Part shown: one piece after another, positions 7,802 to 15,357 of the stretch
Position numbering within the stretch: the stretch's first letter is position 1
Layout of the letters: each line of letters begins with the position of its first letter
Assembly (NCBI GenBank): GCA_046046245.1
Contig: JBJOKE010000003.1
Span: 62,001 to 126,000 of the forward strand
DNA: 64,000 nucleotides
From: UBA4615 sp046046245
Lineage (GTDB): Bacteria > Pseudomonadota > Gammaproteobacteria > Burkholderiales > Burkholderiaceae_E
Direction of reading: 5' to 3'
Translations under genes and position numbers: made by a program
The notes under the pieces: model-generated
Databases searched by the model: none
Told to the model about the DNA's origin: nothing
What the model saw: only the letters and a program-made list of their open reading frames with translations

Positions 7802-8467
7802 ATGACCGACCCGGCCCGCACCGCCGTCCGCTGTGCCGCCTGCGGTACCGACGTCGACGTGCCCGTCGTGCCCGCCGTCAACGCGATCGGCTCGCCCGAC
7901 CTCGACACCCGCCCGCCGGGCGCCGCGCGTCCGCTGGTGGCGCTGCGCGTGCAGCACTGCCCCGAGTGCGGCCACTGCGGGACCGACCTCGCCGCGCTGC
8001 TGCCGGGCGCGAAGGACGGCCTCGCGGAGGACGACTACCGCGAGCTCCTCGACGACGCGTCGCTGCCCCCGCTCGCGCGCCACTGGCTCTGCACCGCGCG
8101 CCTGCAGTCCGCCGCCGGCCGCCTCGACGACGCCTTCTGGTCGACGCTGTCGGCCGCGTGGATCACCGACGACATCGCCGACCCCGAGGCCGGCGCACGC
8201 TGCCGGCTGCTGGCCGTCTTCGCGCTGCGGCTCGCGCGCGCGGCCGGCAAGCCCGTCGCGCGCAACGAGAGCGTGGCCGAGGTCGTCGAGGTCGACCTGC
8301 TGCGCCGCGCGGGCGAGTTCGCCGACGCGCGCCGCTGCGCGCGCCGCGCGCTCGAGCGCCCGCGCGAGGCGGTGGTCGAACGCCTGCTGCGCTTCGAGCT
8401 CGACCTCGTCGACGCGCAGGACCGCGACGCCCATCCGGTCTCCGAAGCGGTCGAGGGCGACGACTAG
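7802..8467 (+). CDS. Zinc-knuckle protein of unknown function (DUF2225-like)
   Basis: A 221-residue soluble protein. The N-terminal third carries two cysteine knuckles, C11-AA-C14 and C53-PE-C56-GH-C59, consistent with one bound zinc. The rest is helical, rich in Ala, Arg and Asp, with tetratricopeptide-like helices (WLCTARLQSAAGRLDDAFWSTLSAAW). This arrangement of a split zinc knuckle followed by helices resembles DUF2225-type proteins, but I am not certain of the family. It is transcribed away from the oxygenase operon and ends about 80 bases before the riboswitch of the next unit. Function unknown. Confidence 0.72.
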   Translation: MTDPARTAVRCAACGTDVDVPVVPAVNAIGSPDLDTRPPGAARPLVALRVQHCPECGHCGTDLAALLPGAKDGLAEDDYRELLDDASLPPLARHWLCTARLQSAAGRLDDAFWSTLSAAWITDDIADPEAGARCRLLAVFALRLARAAGKPVARNESVAEVVEVDLLRRAGEFADARRCARRALERPREAVVERLLRFELDLVDAQDRDAHPVSEAVEGDD

Positions 8468-8548
8468 AGGTCGCCGCATCGCACGCGGCGTCACGCCGTT
8501 CACGCCGGACATCCGCGGGCGCTTGCACGGCCCGCCCCACCGGCGCTA

Positions 8549-8660
8549 GCGTCGGTGCCTCGGCAGACCGCGCGAAAGCGCGGGACGCAAAGCCACCGGC
8601 CTACAGCGCGCTCCCCGCGGGCGCGCCATGGCAGCGGGGCCGCCGGTGCGGGACCGTCAT
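8549..8660 (+). promoter_or_regulatory. Cyclic-di-GMP-I riboswitch (GEMM-I aptamer)
   Basis: The strand reads GGCAGACC, then CGAAAG, GGGACGCAAAGCC and ACCGGCCTA, a GC-rich third stem with a variable loop, then GGCAGCGGGGCCGCC. This follows the GEMM-I consensus in order and spacing: GAAA tetraloop in the P2 stem, the invariant GACGCAAAGCC core, and the GCAGCGGGG-type P3 receptor segment. The class senses the second messenger cyclic-di-GMP and commonly controls surface, adhesion and motility genes. Here it precedes a lipoprotein gene with calcium-loop-like and Ig-like segments, a plausible target. The aptamer ends about 30 bases before the start codon. Confidence 0.88.
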
Positions 8661-8667
8661 CCCCTCC

Positions 8668-8688
8668 GGCCTCTCGATCGTGGAGGCC
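8668..8688 (+). promoter_or_regulatory. Hairpin hiding the ribosome site (riboswitch output)
   Basis: GGCCTC (8668-8673) pairs perfectly with GAGGCC (8683-8688), and most of the Shine-Dalgarno sequence GGAGG (8682-8686) lies inside the second arm, five bases before the GTG start at 8692. This looks like a translation-controlling expression platform just after the aptamer. Whether ligand binding opens or closes it cannot be decided from sequence. Confidence 0.55.
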
Positions 8689-8691
8689 CGC

Positions 8692-9511
8692 GTGCTGCAT
8701 CTTCCGTCGTCCTCCCAGACCGCCACCCCCGTGCCGGTCCGTCTCGTCGCGCTCTGCTCGGCCGTCGCCCTGGCGCTCGCCGCATGCGGCGGCGGAGGCG
8801 GCTCCGGGACCGAGGTCGCCGCGATCGGCACCGGCGGCACCGGCGCCACCGCGTTCTCGGGCGTCGTCGTCGACGGGCCGATCGAGGGCGCGACGGTGTT
8901 CGTCGACCTCGACGGCGACTTCGTCCAGGACCCCGAGGAGCCGCAGTCCGCCCCGTCCGACGCGTCCGGCCGCTTCACCGTCGACGTCTCGAAGGTGGAC
9001 CCCGCCCGGCTGAAGGACGCGCGCCTCGTCGTGCACGTGCCCGACACCGCGAAGGACGCCGACGACGGCGGCAAGACACTCGCCGAAGCCGGCCGCGCCG
9101 GCTTCACGCTGACCACCACCCCGCCCGCCGCGCCCACCGAGCGCGCGGTGCTGAGCCCGCTCACCACGCTGGTCACCGCCGAGATGCGCGACCAGGGCAC
9201 GAGCCGCGCCGAGGCCGCCGCCGCGGTCGCGCTCGGCGAGTCGCAACGCATGGCGCGTGTCGGTCGTCGTCGCGGTGAAGAACGCGGCGGGCGCGCCGGT
9301 CCCGGGCGCGGTGGTGTCCGGCGGCTTCAGCGTCGGCGGCTCGGCGGTCTCGTGCACCACCGGCAGCACCGGCACGTGCCGGGTGCAGACCGGGCAGATG
9401 TCTGCCTCGATCGCGCAGACGACGTTCACCGTCGCCGGCATCGCAGGCACGTCGATGAGCTACGACGCGTCGGCGAACGCCGTCTCGTCGGTCACGGTCG
9501 CGCGGCCATGA
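8692..9511 (+). pseudogene. Riboswitch-controlled lipoprotein gene with internal deletion and frame change
   Basis: The gene starts at GTG 8692 with GGAGG five bases upstream. The first part (to about 9240) encodes a signal peptide ending in the lipobox LAAC followed by five glycines. It then encodes a carboxypeptidase-regulatory-like segment (VVDGPIEGATVFVDLDGD) with an acidic DLDGDFVQDPEE loop resembling a calcium site, and a helical SPLTTLVTAEM region. The frame then carries no further sensible protein. From about 9242 to the stop at 9511 another frame encodes a C-terminal Ig-like domain (VVVAVKNAAGAPVPGAVVSG and a CTTGSTGTC pair). The two halves suit one long surface lipoprotein whose middle is missing. 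The stop overlaps the next start (ATGA). Confidence 0.72.
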
Positions 9512-10083
9512 ACCCGCGGCGCGGATCGTGGATCCGGATCATCGTGTCGTGCGTGCTGGCCTGCGGCCTCGTCGCCCCGACCGTGTCGCAGCCGCGCGAG
9601 CCGGTCGCCGAGGTGTTGGGGCGGACCGTCCACCGCGACGAGCTGGGCGGCAATCCCGACCGCCTCCAGCCGCTCGTCATCGGCCCGCTGCTGCAGCGCT
9701 TCGCCGACGAGAACGGCGTGAAGGCGGAACCGGCCGAGGTCGACGACGTGGTGACCTGGCTCGGCGTGCCACCCGTGCCCGGCGGCGCGTCGAAGGAGAT
9801 GCAGGCCGAAGTCCGGACGCTCGCCGAGCGCATGGTCGTCCGCTGGAAGGTCAACCGCGCGCTGTACCGGCGCTACGGCGGCACGGTGATCTTCCAGCAG
9901 TCGGATCCGCTCGAGCCCGTCGGTGCGATGCGCCGGTTCCTCGAGGAGCAGGAGGCGAGCGGCGCGTTCACGATCCGAGAGGCCGACCTGCGCGAGCGCT
10001 TCTACCGCTACTTCCGGCGCGAGCACCGGTTCGTGGTGCCGCCGGACCAGGTGGACTACGAGCGCCCGTGGTGGCGACGCTAG
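9508..10083 (+). CDS. Secreted periplasmic protein, SurA-N-like helical
   Basis: A 191-residue protein with a Sec-type signal peptide (IRIIVSCVLACGLVAP) and a mature helical region. VAEVLGRTVHRDEL followed by LLQRFADENGVKAEPAEVDDVV resembles the N-terminal chaperone helices of SurA/parvulin-type proteins, but no isomerase domain follows, so the likeness is only suggestive. It starts in an ATGA overlap with the lipoprotein gene, implying that the two products are made together under the cyclic-di-GMP riboswitch. A role in exporting or folding the surface protein would fit. It is probably still translated even though the upstream reading frame is broken. Confidence 0.7.
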   Translation: MNPRRGSWIRIIVSCVLACGLVAPTVSQPREPVAEVLGRTVHRDELGGNPDRLQPLVIGPLLQRFADENGVKAEPAEVDDVVTWLGVPPVPGGASKEMQAEVRTLAERMVVRWKVNRALYRRYGGTVIFQQSDPLEPVGAMRRFLEEQEASGAFTIREADLRERFYRYFRREHRFVVPPDQVDYERPWWRR

Positions 10084-10117
10084 CGCCGCGGCGCGGACCG
10101 GCCGCCGAGCCACCGCG

Positions 10118-11482
10118 TCAGCCGAAGCTGCGCGGCTGCCCCGTCGCCTCGATCACCGACGACCACAGGTCGCCCGCCGGATCCACGTGCCGGCGGCCGC
10201 GCGTGGCGAGCTGCATCGGCACGTGCACGAAGCGGCCGTGCCAGCGGCCGATGATCAGCTCGGTGTTGCCCGCCATCGCTGCGTGCACCGCGTTTCGCGC
10301 CATGTTCCAGCAGTAGATCGAGTCCGACGGGCAGGCGGGCACCGAGCGGATCGCGTAGCTGGGATCGATGTACTTCACCGTCACCTCGCGGCCGCGCGCC
10401 GCGTAGTCGGCCACGATCCGGTCGCGCAGGAACGGCCCCACGTCCTTCAGTCGCGCGTTGCCGCTCTTGTCGGTGGCCGCGCCCGTGCCCGCCATCTCGA
10501 TCTGGTCCTGCGCCGCGCCCTCGGCCACCACCACCACCGCGTGCCCCTTGCGGTCGAGCACCTTCGAGAGGTGCTTCCACAGCCCCGAGCCCTCGCCGAA
10601 GGACACCGGCACCTCCGGGATCAGCACCAGGTCCACCTCGGTGGACGCGAGCGCGGCCTGGCAGGCGAGGAAACCCGAGTGCCGCCCCATTACCTTCACC
10701 AGGCCCACGCCGTCCTTCGCGCCGGTGGCCTCGACCCGCGCGCTGCGGATCACGTCGACCGCGGCCGAATAGGCGCTCACGAAGCCGAAGCTGCGGTCGA
10801 TGAACGGGATGTCGTTGTCGATGGTCTTCGGGATGCCGACGACCGCGATCTTCGCGCCGCGCCGCTCGATCTCGGCCGCGATCCGCAATGCGCCGCGCAG
10901 CGTGCCGTCGCCGCCCACCACGAAGAGCACGCCGATGGCGTTGGCCTCGAGGTTGTCGACGATCTCCGCGGTGTCCTGCTCGCCGCGCGACGAGCCGAGC
11001 ATCGTGCCGCCGTCGTGGTGGATGTGCGCGACCGTCTCCGGCGTGAGGTTCAGCGGCACGTGCCCGTGCCGCGAGACCAGTCCCTCGTAGCCGAAGCGGA
11101 AGCCCAGGATGTGCCGCACCCCGTAGCCGTAGGCCAGCTCGAAGACCAGCCCGCGGATCACGTTGTTGAGGCCCGGGCACAGCCCGCCGCAGGTCACGAT
11201 CCCCACCCGCAGCGTGCGCGGGTCGAAGAAGATCCGGTGCCGCGGGCCCGCCACCTCGAAGGCCACCCGCTCGGCGTCGGGCACGCTCGCGCGCAGCGCC
11301 GAGACCGAGTCGTCGAGCAGCACCTTGTCGGCCGAGCCCACGAACTTCAATGCCGAGTCGCCGAGGTGCATCGCCACCGGCGAGGGCAGCAGCGCGCGGC
11401 CCAGGTCCCTGATCGCGACGTCCGAGGGGGTCAGCGGCGTGCCGACCAGCGCCTCGGCGCCGTCGTCCGCGGAGGCGCTCAT
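10118..11482 (-). CDS. 6-phosphofructokinase, plant/protist-like group
   Basis: A 454-residue phosphofructokinase catalysing phosphorylation of fructose 6-phosphate at C1. Conserved blocks are GGLCPGLNN (99-107), GGDGT (190-194), PKTIDNDIP (218-226) and MGRHSG (265-270). GGDGT favours ATP as donor rather than pyrophosphate, which usually goes with GGDDT. The combination of GGDGT with PKTIDND and the long N-terminus marks the plant/protist type rather than the short E. coli PfkA type. It starts seven bases after the stop of the PEP carboxylase gene, so the two form an operon joining upper glycolysis to the anaplerotic step. Confidence 0.93.
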   Translation of the reverse strand: MSASADDGAEALVGTPLTPSDVAIRDLGRALLPSPVAMHLGDSALKFVGSADKVLLDDSVSALRASVPDAERVAFEVAGPRHRIFFDPRTLRVGIVTCGGLCPGLNNVIRGLVFELAYGYGVRHILGFRFGYEGLVSRHGHVPLNLTPETVAHIHHDGGTMLGSSRGEQDTAEIVDNLEANAIGVLFVVGGDGTLRGALRIAAEIERRGAKIAVVGIPKTIDNDIPFIDRSFGFVSAYSAAVDVIRSARVEATGAKDGVGLVKVMGRHSGFLACQAALASTEVDLVLIPEVPVSFGEGSGLWKHLSKVLDRKGHAVVVVAEGAAQDQIEMAGTGAATDKSGNARLKDVGPFLRDRIVADYAARGREVTVKYIDPSYAIRSVPACPSDSIYCWNMARNAVHAAMAGNTELIIGRWHGRFVHVPMQLATRGRRHVDPAGDLWSSVIEATGQPRSFG

Positions 11483-11489
11483 GCGGGAT

Positions 11490-14270
11490 TCAACCGGTGT
11501 TGCGCAGCCCGGCGGCCACGCCGTTGATCGACAGGTGGATGCCGCGCTGCACGCGCGGATTCACCGGCTCGCCCGCGGGCCGCTGCCGGTAGCGGCGCAT
11601 CAGCTCCACCTGCAGGTGGTTCAGCGGGTCGAGGTAGGGGAAGCGGTGCTCGATCGACTTCGCGAGCGAGGGGTTCGACGCCAGCCGCGTGGCCTCGCCG
11701 CTGATCGCCGCGAGCGCGTCGTTCGCCGCCTGCCATTCGGCCGTGATCGCGGCGAAGAGCTTCTTCGCGCGCTTCGCGTCGGTGACCAGCTCCAGGTAGC
11801 GCGCGGCGATGGACAGGTCCGTCTTCGCCAGCACCATGTCCAGGTTCGACATCAATGTGCGGAAGAACGGCCACTCCCTGAACATGCGCCTGAGCAGCGC
11901 GAGCCGCGCGTCGCGCCGCGCCGGGTCCTCGTCGAGGAAGCCGCGCACCGCCGAGCCGAAGCCGCACCAGCCCGGCAGCGCGATCCGGCACTGGCCCCAC
12001 GAGAAGCCCCAGGGGATCGCGCGCAGGTCCTCGATGGCGCGGGTGGCCTTGCGCGAGGCCGGCCGCGAGCCGATGTTGAGCTCGGCGATCTCGCGGATGG
12101 GCGTGAGCTCGAAGAAGAAGTCGGTGAAGCCCGGCGTCTCGTAGACCAGCTTGCGGTAGGCCGCCATGCTCGCCTGCGACAGCTGCTGCGCCGCCTCGAG
12201 GAACGCGCGCGGCGCCGCCTTCGTCGGATGCAGCAGCGTGGCCTCCAGCGTCGCGGCCACCAGCGTCTCCAGGTTCTGCCGGCCGATCTTCGGGTTCGCG
12301 TACTTCGACGAGATCACCTCGCCCTGCTCGGTCAGCCGGATCTGCCCGTTCACCGTGCCCGGCGGCTGCGCGAGGATCGCGTGGTAGCTCGGTCCGCCGC
12401 CGCGGCCCACCGTGCCGCCGCGGCCGTGGAAGAGCCGCAGCGTCACGCCGCGCGACTCGCGCAGCGGGCCGAAGCACTCCAGCAGCGCGACCTCGGCACG
12501 ATAGAGCTCCCAGTTCGAGGTGAAGAAGCCGCCGTCCTTGTTCGAGTCGCTGTAGCCCAGCATCACGTCCTGCTCGGCGCCCGAGCGGACGATCATGTCG
12601 AGCACGCCGGGCAAGGCGTACCAGGCCCGCATGATCGGCGCCGCGTTGCGCAGGTCGCCGATCGTCTCGAAGAGCGGCACCACGATCAGGTCCGCCACCG
12701 CGCCGTCGTCGAGCGTGCCCCGCATCAGGCCCGCTTCCTTCTGCAGCAGCAGCACCTCCAGCAGGTCGCTCACGTCCTCGGTGTGGGAGATGATGTAGTG
12801 CCGGATCGCCTGCCGGCCGTAGCGCGCGAGCTGGACGAGAGCCAGGTCGAAGATCGCGAGCTCCGAGCGCGCGTGGTCCGAGTAGGCGTGGCCCTTCACG
12901 CGCAGCGGCCGCGCGTCGTTCAGCAGGTCGAGCAGCAGCGTGCGCCGGTCTGCCTCGTCGAGCGCGGAGTAGTCGTTCTCCAGCCTCGCGACCTTCAGCA
13001 GCTCGGCCACCACCGCCTCGTGCCTGTCCGACGACTGCCGCAGGTCCACCGTGGCGAGGTGGAAGCCGAAGACCTGCACCGCGCGGATCAGCGGTGCCAG
13101 CCGCTGCGCGATCAGCGCACGGCCGTGGTGCCTCGAGAGCGAGTCCTCGATGGTGCGCAGGTCCGCGAGGAACTCGCCCGCGTCCGCGTACGGCGTGGTG
13201 GGGGCGACCGCGTGCCGCAGCGCCTCCGTGCCGGTCAGCGTGCGCAGCGTGCCGGCGAGCCGCGCGTAGATGCCGGTGAGCGCGCGCCGGTAGGGCTCGT
13301 CCGAGCGGTGCTCGTTGGTGTCGGGCGAGGCGTCGGCCAGCGCCTGCATCTCCGGCGTGATCTTCACCAGCAGCGTGGACTGCGAGAGCTCCGCGCCCAG
13401 CTCGTGCACCTCTACCAGGTAGTGCCGCAGCGCGGTCTCCGACTGCCGCGCGAGCGCCATGTAGAGCGTCTCGGCGGTGACGTTGGGATTGCCGTCCCGG
13501 TCGCCGCCGATCCAGTTGCCCATCCGGAAGAAGCTCGCGATCTCGTGGCCGGGCAGCGCGTCCTCGATGTCCGCGTAGAGCTGCGGGATCTGCGTGAGGA
13601 AGGTCGAGCGGTAGTACGAGAGCGCGTTCTCGATCTCGTCGGCCACCGTGAGCTTCGCGTAGCGCAGCATCCGCGTCTGCCAGAGCTGCGTGACGCGGGC
13701 GCGCAGCGCGGCCTCGTTGCGGGCGAGCTCGCGCGGCAGCGCGAGCGTGTCCCGCTCGGCGACCAGCTCGGCGATCGCGCGCTCGGCATCGAGCAGCGAC
13801 TTGCGCTGGACCTCGGTGGGATGCGCGGTGAGCACCGGCGAGATGTAGGCGTGCCGCAGCGTCTCGGCGACGTCGGCGGCGCGCACGTCCTTCGCGGCGA
13901 GGCGGTCCAGCGTGACCGCAAGCGAGCCCTCGGGGAGCGTGCCCTTGCGGGCGAGCTCGTCGCGGCGGCGCACCGCGTGCCGGTCCTCGGCGATGTTGGC
14001 CAGGTGCGAAAAGTAGGAGAAGGCGCGGATCACCGAGACCGTCTGGTCGGTGGTGAGGTTCTTCAGCAGCCGGCCGAGCGCCGCGGTGGCGGACTTGTCC
14101 TGCTTCAGCCGGCCGGCGACGGAGAGCTGGCGGACCTTCTCGACCAGCTCGTAGGCCTCGCGGCCTTCCTGCTCGCGGATGGTCTCGCCGAGGATGCGGC
14201 CGAGCAGGCGGATGTCGCGAATGAGCAGGTCGCGGTCGGCGGGGTCGGCGGGCGCGAGGCGGGCGTTCAC
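11490..14270 (-). CDS. ppc: Phosphoenolpyruvate carboxylase
   Basis: A 926-residue enzyme converting phosphoenolpyruvate and bicarbonate to oxaloacetate. The catalytic histidine block is VLTAHPTEVQRKS (H150), and the glycine-rich active-site loop FHGRGGTVGRGGGPS appears about two thirds along. The C-terminus ends in RNTG, the conserved tail of this family. I chose the GTG at 14270 because conserved PEPC sequence starts soon after it, while more upstream in-frame codons encode only low-complexity Pro/Arg sequence. It is first of a two-gene operon with phosphofructokinase. The 265 bases before it are shared with the divergent toxin-antitoxin pair. Confidence 0.95.
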   Translation of the reverse strand: MNARLAPADPADRDLLIRDIRLLGRILGETIREQEGREAYELVEKVRQLSVAGRLKQDKSATAALGRLLKNLTTDQTVSVIRAFSYFSHLANIAEDRHAVRRRDELARKGTLPEGSLAVTLDRLAAKDVRAADVAETLRHAYISPVLTAHPTEVQRKSLLDAERAIAELVAERDTLALPRELARNEAALRARVTQLWQTRMLRYAKLTVADEIENALSYYRSTFLTQIPQLYADIEDALPGHEIASFFRMGNWIGGDRDGNPNVTAETLYMALARQSETALRHYLVEVHELGAELSQSTLLVKITPEMQALADASPDTNEHRSDEPYRRALTGIYARLAGTLRTLTGTEALRHAVAPTTPYADAGEFLADLRTIEDSLSRHHGRALIAQRLAPLIRAVQVFGFHLATVDLRQSSDRHEAVVAELLKVARLENDYSALDEADRRTLLLDLLNDARPLRVKGHAYSDHARSELAIFDLALVQLARYGRQAIRHYIISHTEDVSDLLEVLLLQKEAGLMRGTLDDGAVADLIVVPLFETIGDLRNAAPIMRAWYALPGVLDMIVRSGAEQDVMLGYSDSNKDGGFFTSNWELYRAEVALLECFGPLRESRGVTLRLFHGRGGTVGRGGGPSYHAILAQPPGTVNGQIRLTEQGEVISSKYANPKIGRQNLETLVAATLEATLLHPTKAAPRAFLEAAQQLSQASMAAYRKLVYETPGFTDFFFELTPIREIAELNIGSRPASRKATRAIEDLRAIPWGFSWGQCRIALPGWCGFGSAVRGFLDEDPARRDARLALLRRMFREWPFFRTLMSNLDMVLAKTDLSIAARYLELVTDAKRAKKLFAAITAEWQAANDALAAISGEATRLASNPSLAKSIEHRFPYLDPLNHLQVELMRRYRQRPAGEPVNPRVQRGIHLSINGVAAGLRNTG

Positions 14271-14368
14271 GGCGAGGCGGTGTCGTGGAGGTCGGGGGGA
14301 TGGACACCACTGTACGCAAGGAACGCGCCACGCAGGACGGCCACGGTGGCGGGGCGGGATGCGGAGAG

Positions 14369-14388
14369 TACGGACGCAGGGGTCCGTA
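14369..14388. promoter_or_regulatory. Inverted repeat upstream of ppc
   Basis: TACGGAC (14369-14375) and GTCCGTA (14382-14388) form a perfect seven-base inverted repeat around a six-base loop in the ppc / toxin-antitoxin divergent region, about 100 bases before the ppc start. It could be an operator or a leader hairpin; nothing in the sequence names the binding protein. Confidence 0.35.
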
Positions 14389-14500
14389 TGGGTGCGTAGG
14401 GGGCGGTGCGGCGTGAACCGCGGCGGGGCGGCGTGTCCGAAAGCGGGGCGGCGCCGGGCGCCGTCCCCCCACGCCATCGAGGCTGCGATCGGTCATGATA

Positions 14501-14520
14501 CTGTACGCTTTTCTGTACAG
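14501..14520. promoter_or_regulatory. Toxin-antitoxin operator, CTGTAC inverted repeat
   Basis: CTGTAC (14501-14506) and GTACAG (14515-14520) form a perfect inverted repeat with an eight-base gap, directly before the antitoxin ribosome site and start at 14536. It is notably AT-rich for this genome. Autoregulation by the antitoxin through such a palindrome is the rule for this family, so it is the likely binding site of the Phd-like protein. Confidence 0.6.
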
Positions 14521-14535
14521 AATCCGGAGACTCCC

Positions 14536-14847
14536 GTGCCGCTGACCGCCTCCGACATCGTTCCGCTCACGCAGGCCCGGGCCACGCTGTCCGACCTGGC
14601 CGACCAGGTGAAGGCCGGGGCGGAGAAGATCATCACGAAGAACGGCGAGAGCTACGTCGCGCTGATCGACGCCGATCGCCTGGACTACTACCACCGCCTG
14701 GAGCGTGAACGGATCCACCTCGTGCTGCTCGATGAGGTCGAGCGCGGTCTTGCGGACGTCGAGGCCGGCCGCACGCGGGACGCGCGCGAGGCGTTCGCGG
14801 AGTTCGCCCAGGCGGCATCGAAACGACGCAAGCCCGGTCCGCGCTGA
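14536..14847 (+). CDS. Phd/YefM-family antitoxin
   Basis: A 103-residue antitoxin. The N-terminal Phd/YefM DNA-binding fold is seen in the segment LTQARATLSDLADQVKAGAEKIITKNGESYVALIDADR (given in parts: LTQARATLSDLADQ, KIITKNGE, YVALIDADR). The charged C-terminal tail would wrap and neutralise the toxin. Start is GTG at 14536 after a GGAG-like ribosome site. Its stop TGA overlaps the toxin ATG at 14847 by a single base, as is usual for a co-translated pair. An adjacent palindrome probably mediates autoregulation. Confidence 0.85.
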   Translation: MPLTASDIVPLTQARATLSDLADQVKAGAEKIITKNGESYVALIDADRLDYYHRLERERIHLVLLDEVERGLADVEAGRTRDAREAFAEFAQAASKRRKPGPR

Positions 14848-15263
14848 TGGGCGTCGCGCGGGCGAAGGTTCGCGTCACCGCGAACTTCGAGGCGAACCTC
14901 GCGTCGATCGAGCGGTTCCTGGTCGAGCAGGACGCACCGCAGGTCTGGGAGACGCTGCTCGCGCATCTGCAGGACACCGTGCTCGACCACCTCGAGAGAT
15001 ATCCCCGGATCGGTCGACCGTTCCTGTCCCGACGAGGCGGGTCGATCGAGGTGCTCGACCGGATCGATCGCATCGCACGGCGCTTTCCGGACGCCGAGGT
15101 GAGGGAAGACCTGCTGAGCGACTGGCTGTTGCTCTACCTCGTGCAGCAGAGCGCGTCCTCGTCCCGGCGCGCGCCCGCGGTCGTCGTGCACCTGCTCGCG
15201 ATCCGTCACCATCGGCAGCTGTCGTTCGACCTGCCCCGGTTCTGGCCGGCCGAACCCGGCTGA
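14847..15263 (+). CDS. RelE/ParE-superfamily toxin
   Basis: A 138-residue toxin of the RelE/ParE fold. Typical parts are the N-terminal strand and helix (VRVTANFEANLASIERFLVEQDAP), the LERYPRIGRPF segment common in ParE-type toxins, and a C-terminal basic strand (VVVHLLAIRHHRQLSFDL) where the active residues normally lie. RelE members cleave messenger RNA on ribosomes and ParE members poison gyrase; the sequence resembles ParE more, but the target is not certain. It is paired with the Phd-like antitoxin immediately upstream and seems intact. Confidence 0.82.
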   Translation: MGVARAKVRVTANFEANLASIERFLVEQDAPQVWETLLAHLQDTVLDHLERYPRIGRPFLSRRGGSIEVLDRIDRIARRFPDAEVREDLLSDWLLLYLVQQSASSSRRAPAVVVHLLAIRHHRQLSFDLPRFWPAEPG

Positions 15264-15318
15264 TCGCCCCGGATTCTGCCGGGCCCATCGCGTCTCGGCA
15301 CGGAGCGACCTCGGGCAA

Positions 15319-15353
15319 GGCAGGGCGCCCGTCCGGAGACCGGGCGCCCTGCC
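15319..15353. terminator. Bidirectional GC-rich hairpin terminator
   Basis: GGCAGGGCGCCCG (15319-15331) pairs perfectly with CGGGCGCCCTGCC (15341-15353) across a nine-base loop. It lies between the convergent toxin gene and the VIT/vWA gene, where a shared terminator is expected. There is no thymine run after either arm, so it may act with Rho or simply as a strong RNA end structure. Confidence 0.6.
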
Positions 15354-15357
15354 GCCG

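Noticed and set aside
10084..10117. GCGCCGCGGCGC palindrome as a terminator between convergent genes.
   Set aside because: The perfect palindrome leaves no loop and such words are common in GC-rich DNA.
11163..14718. Very long frames on both strands over the PEP carboxylase gene.
   Set aside because: They lack family motifs and mirror the real gene; only the minus frame with TAHPTE and the RNTG tail is supported.
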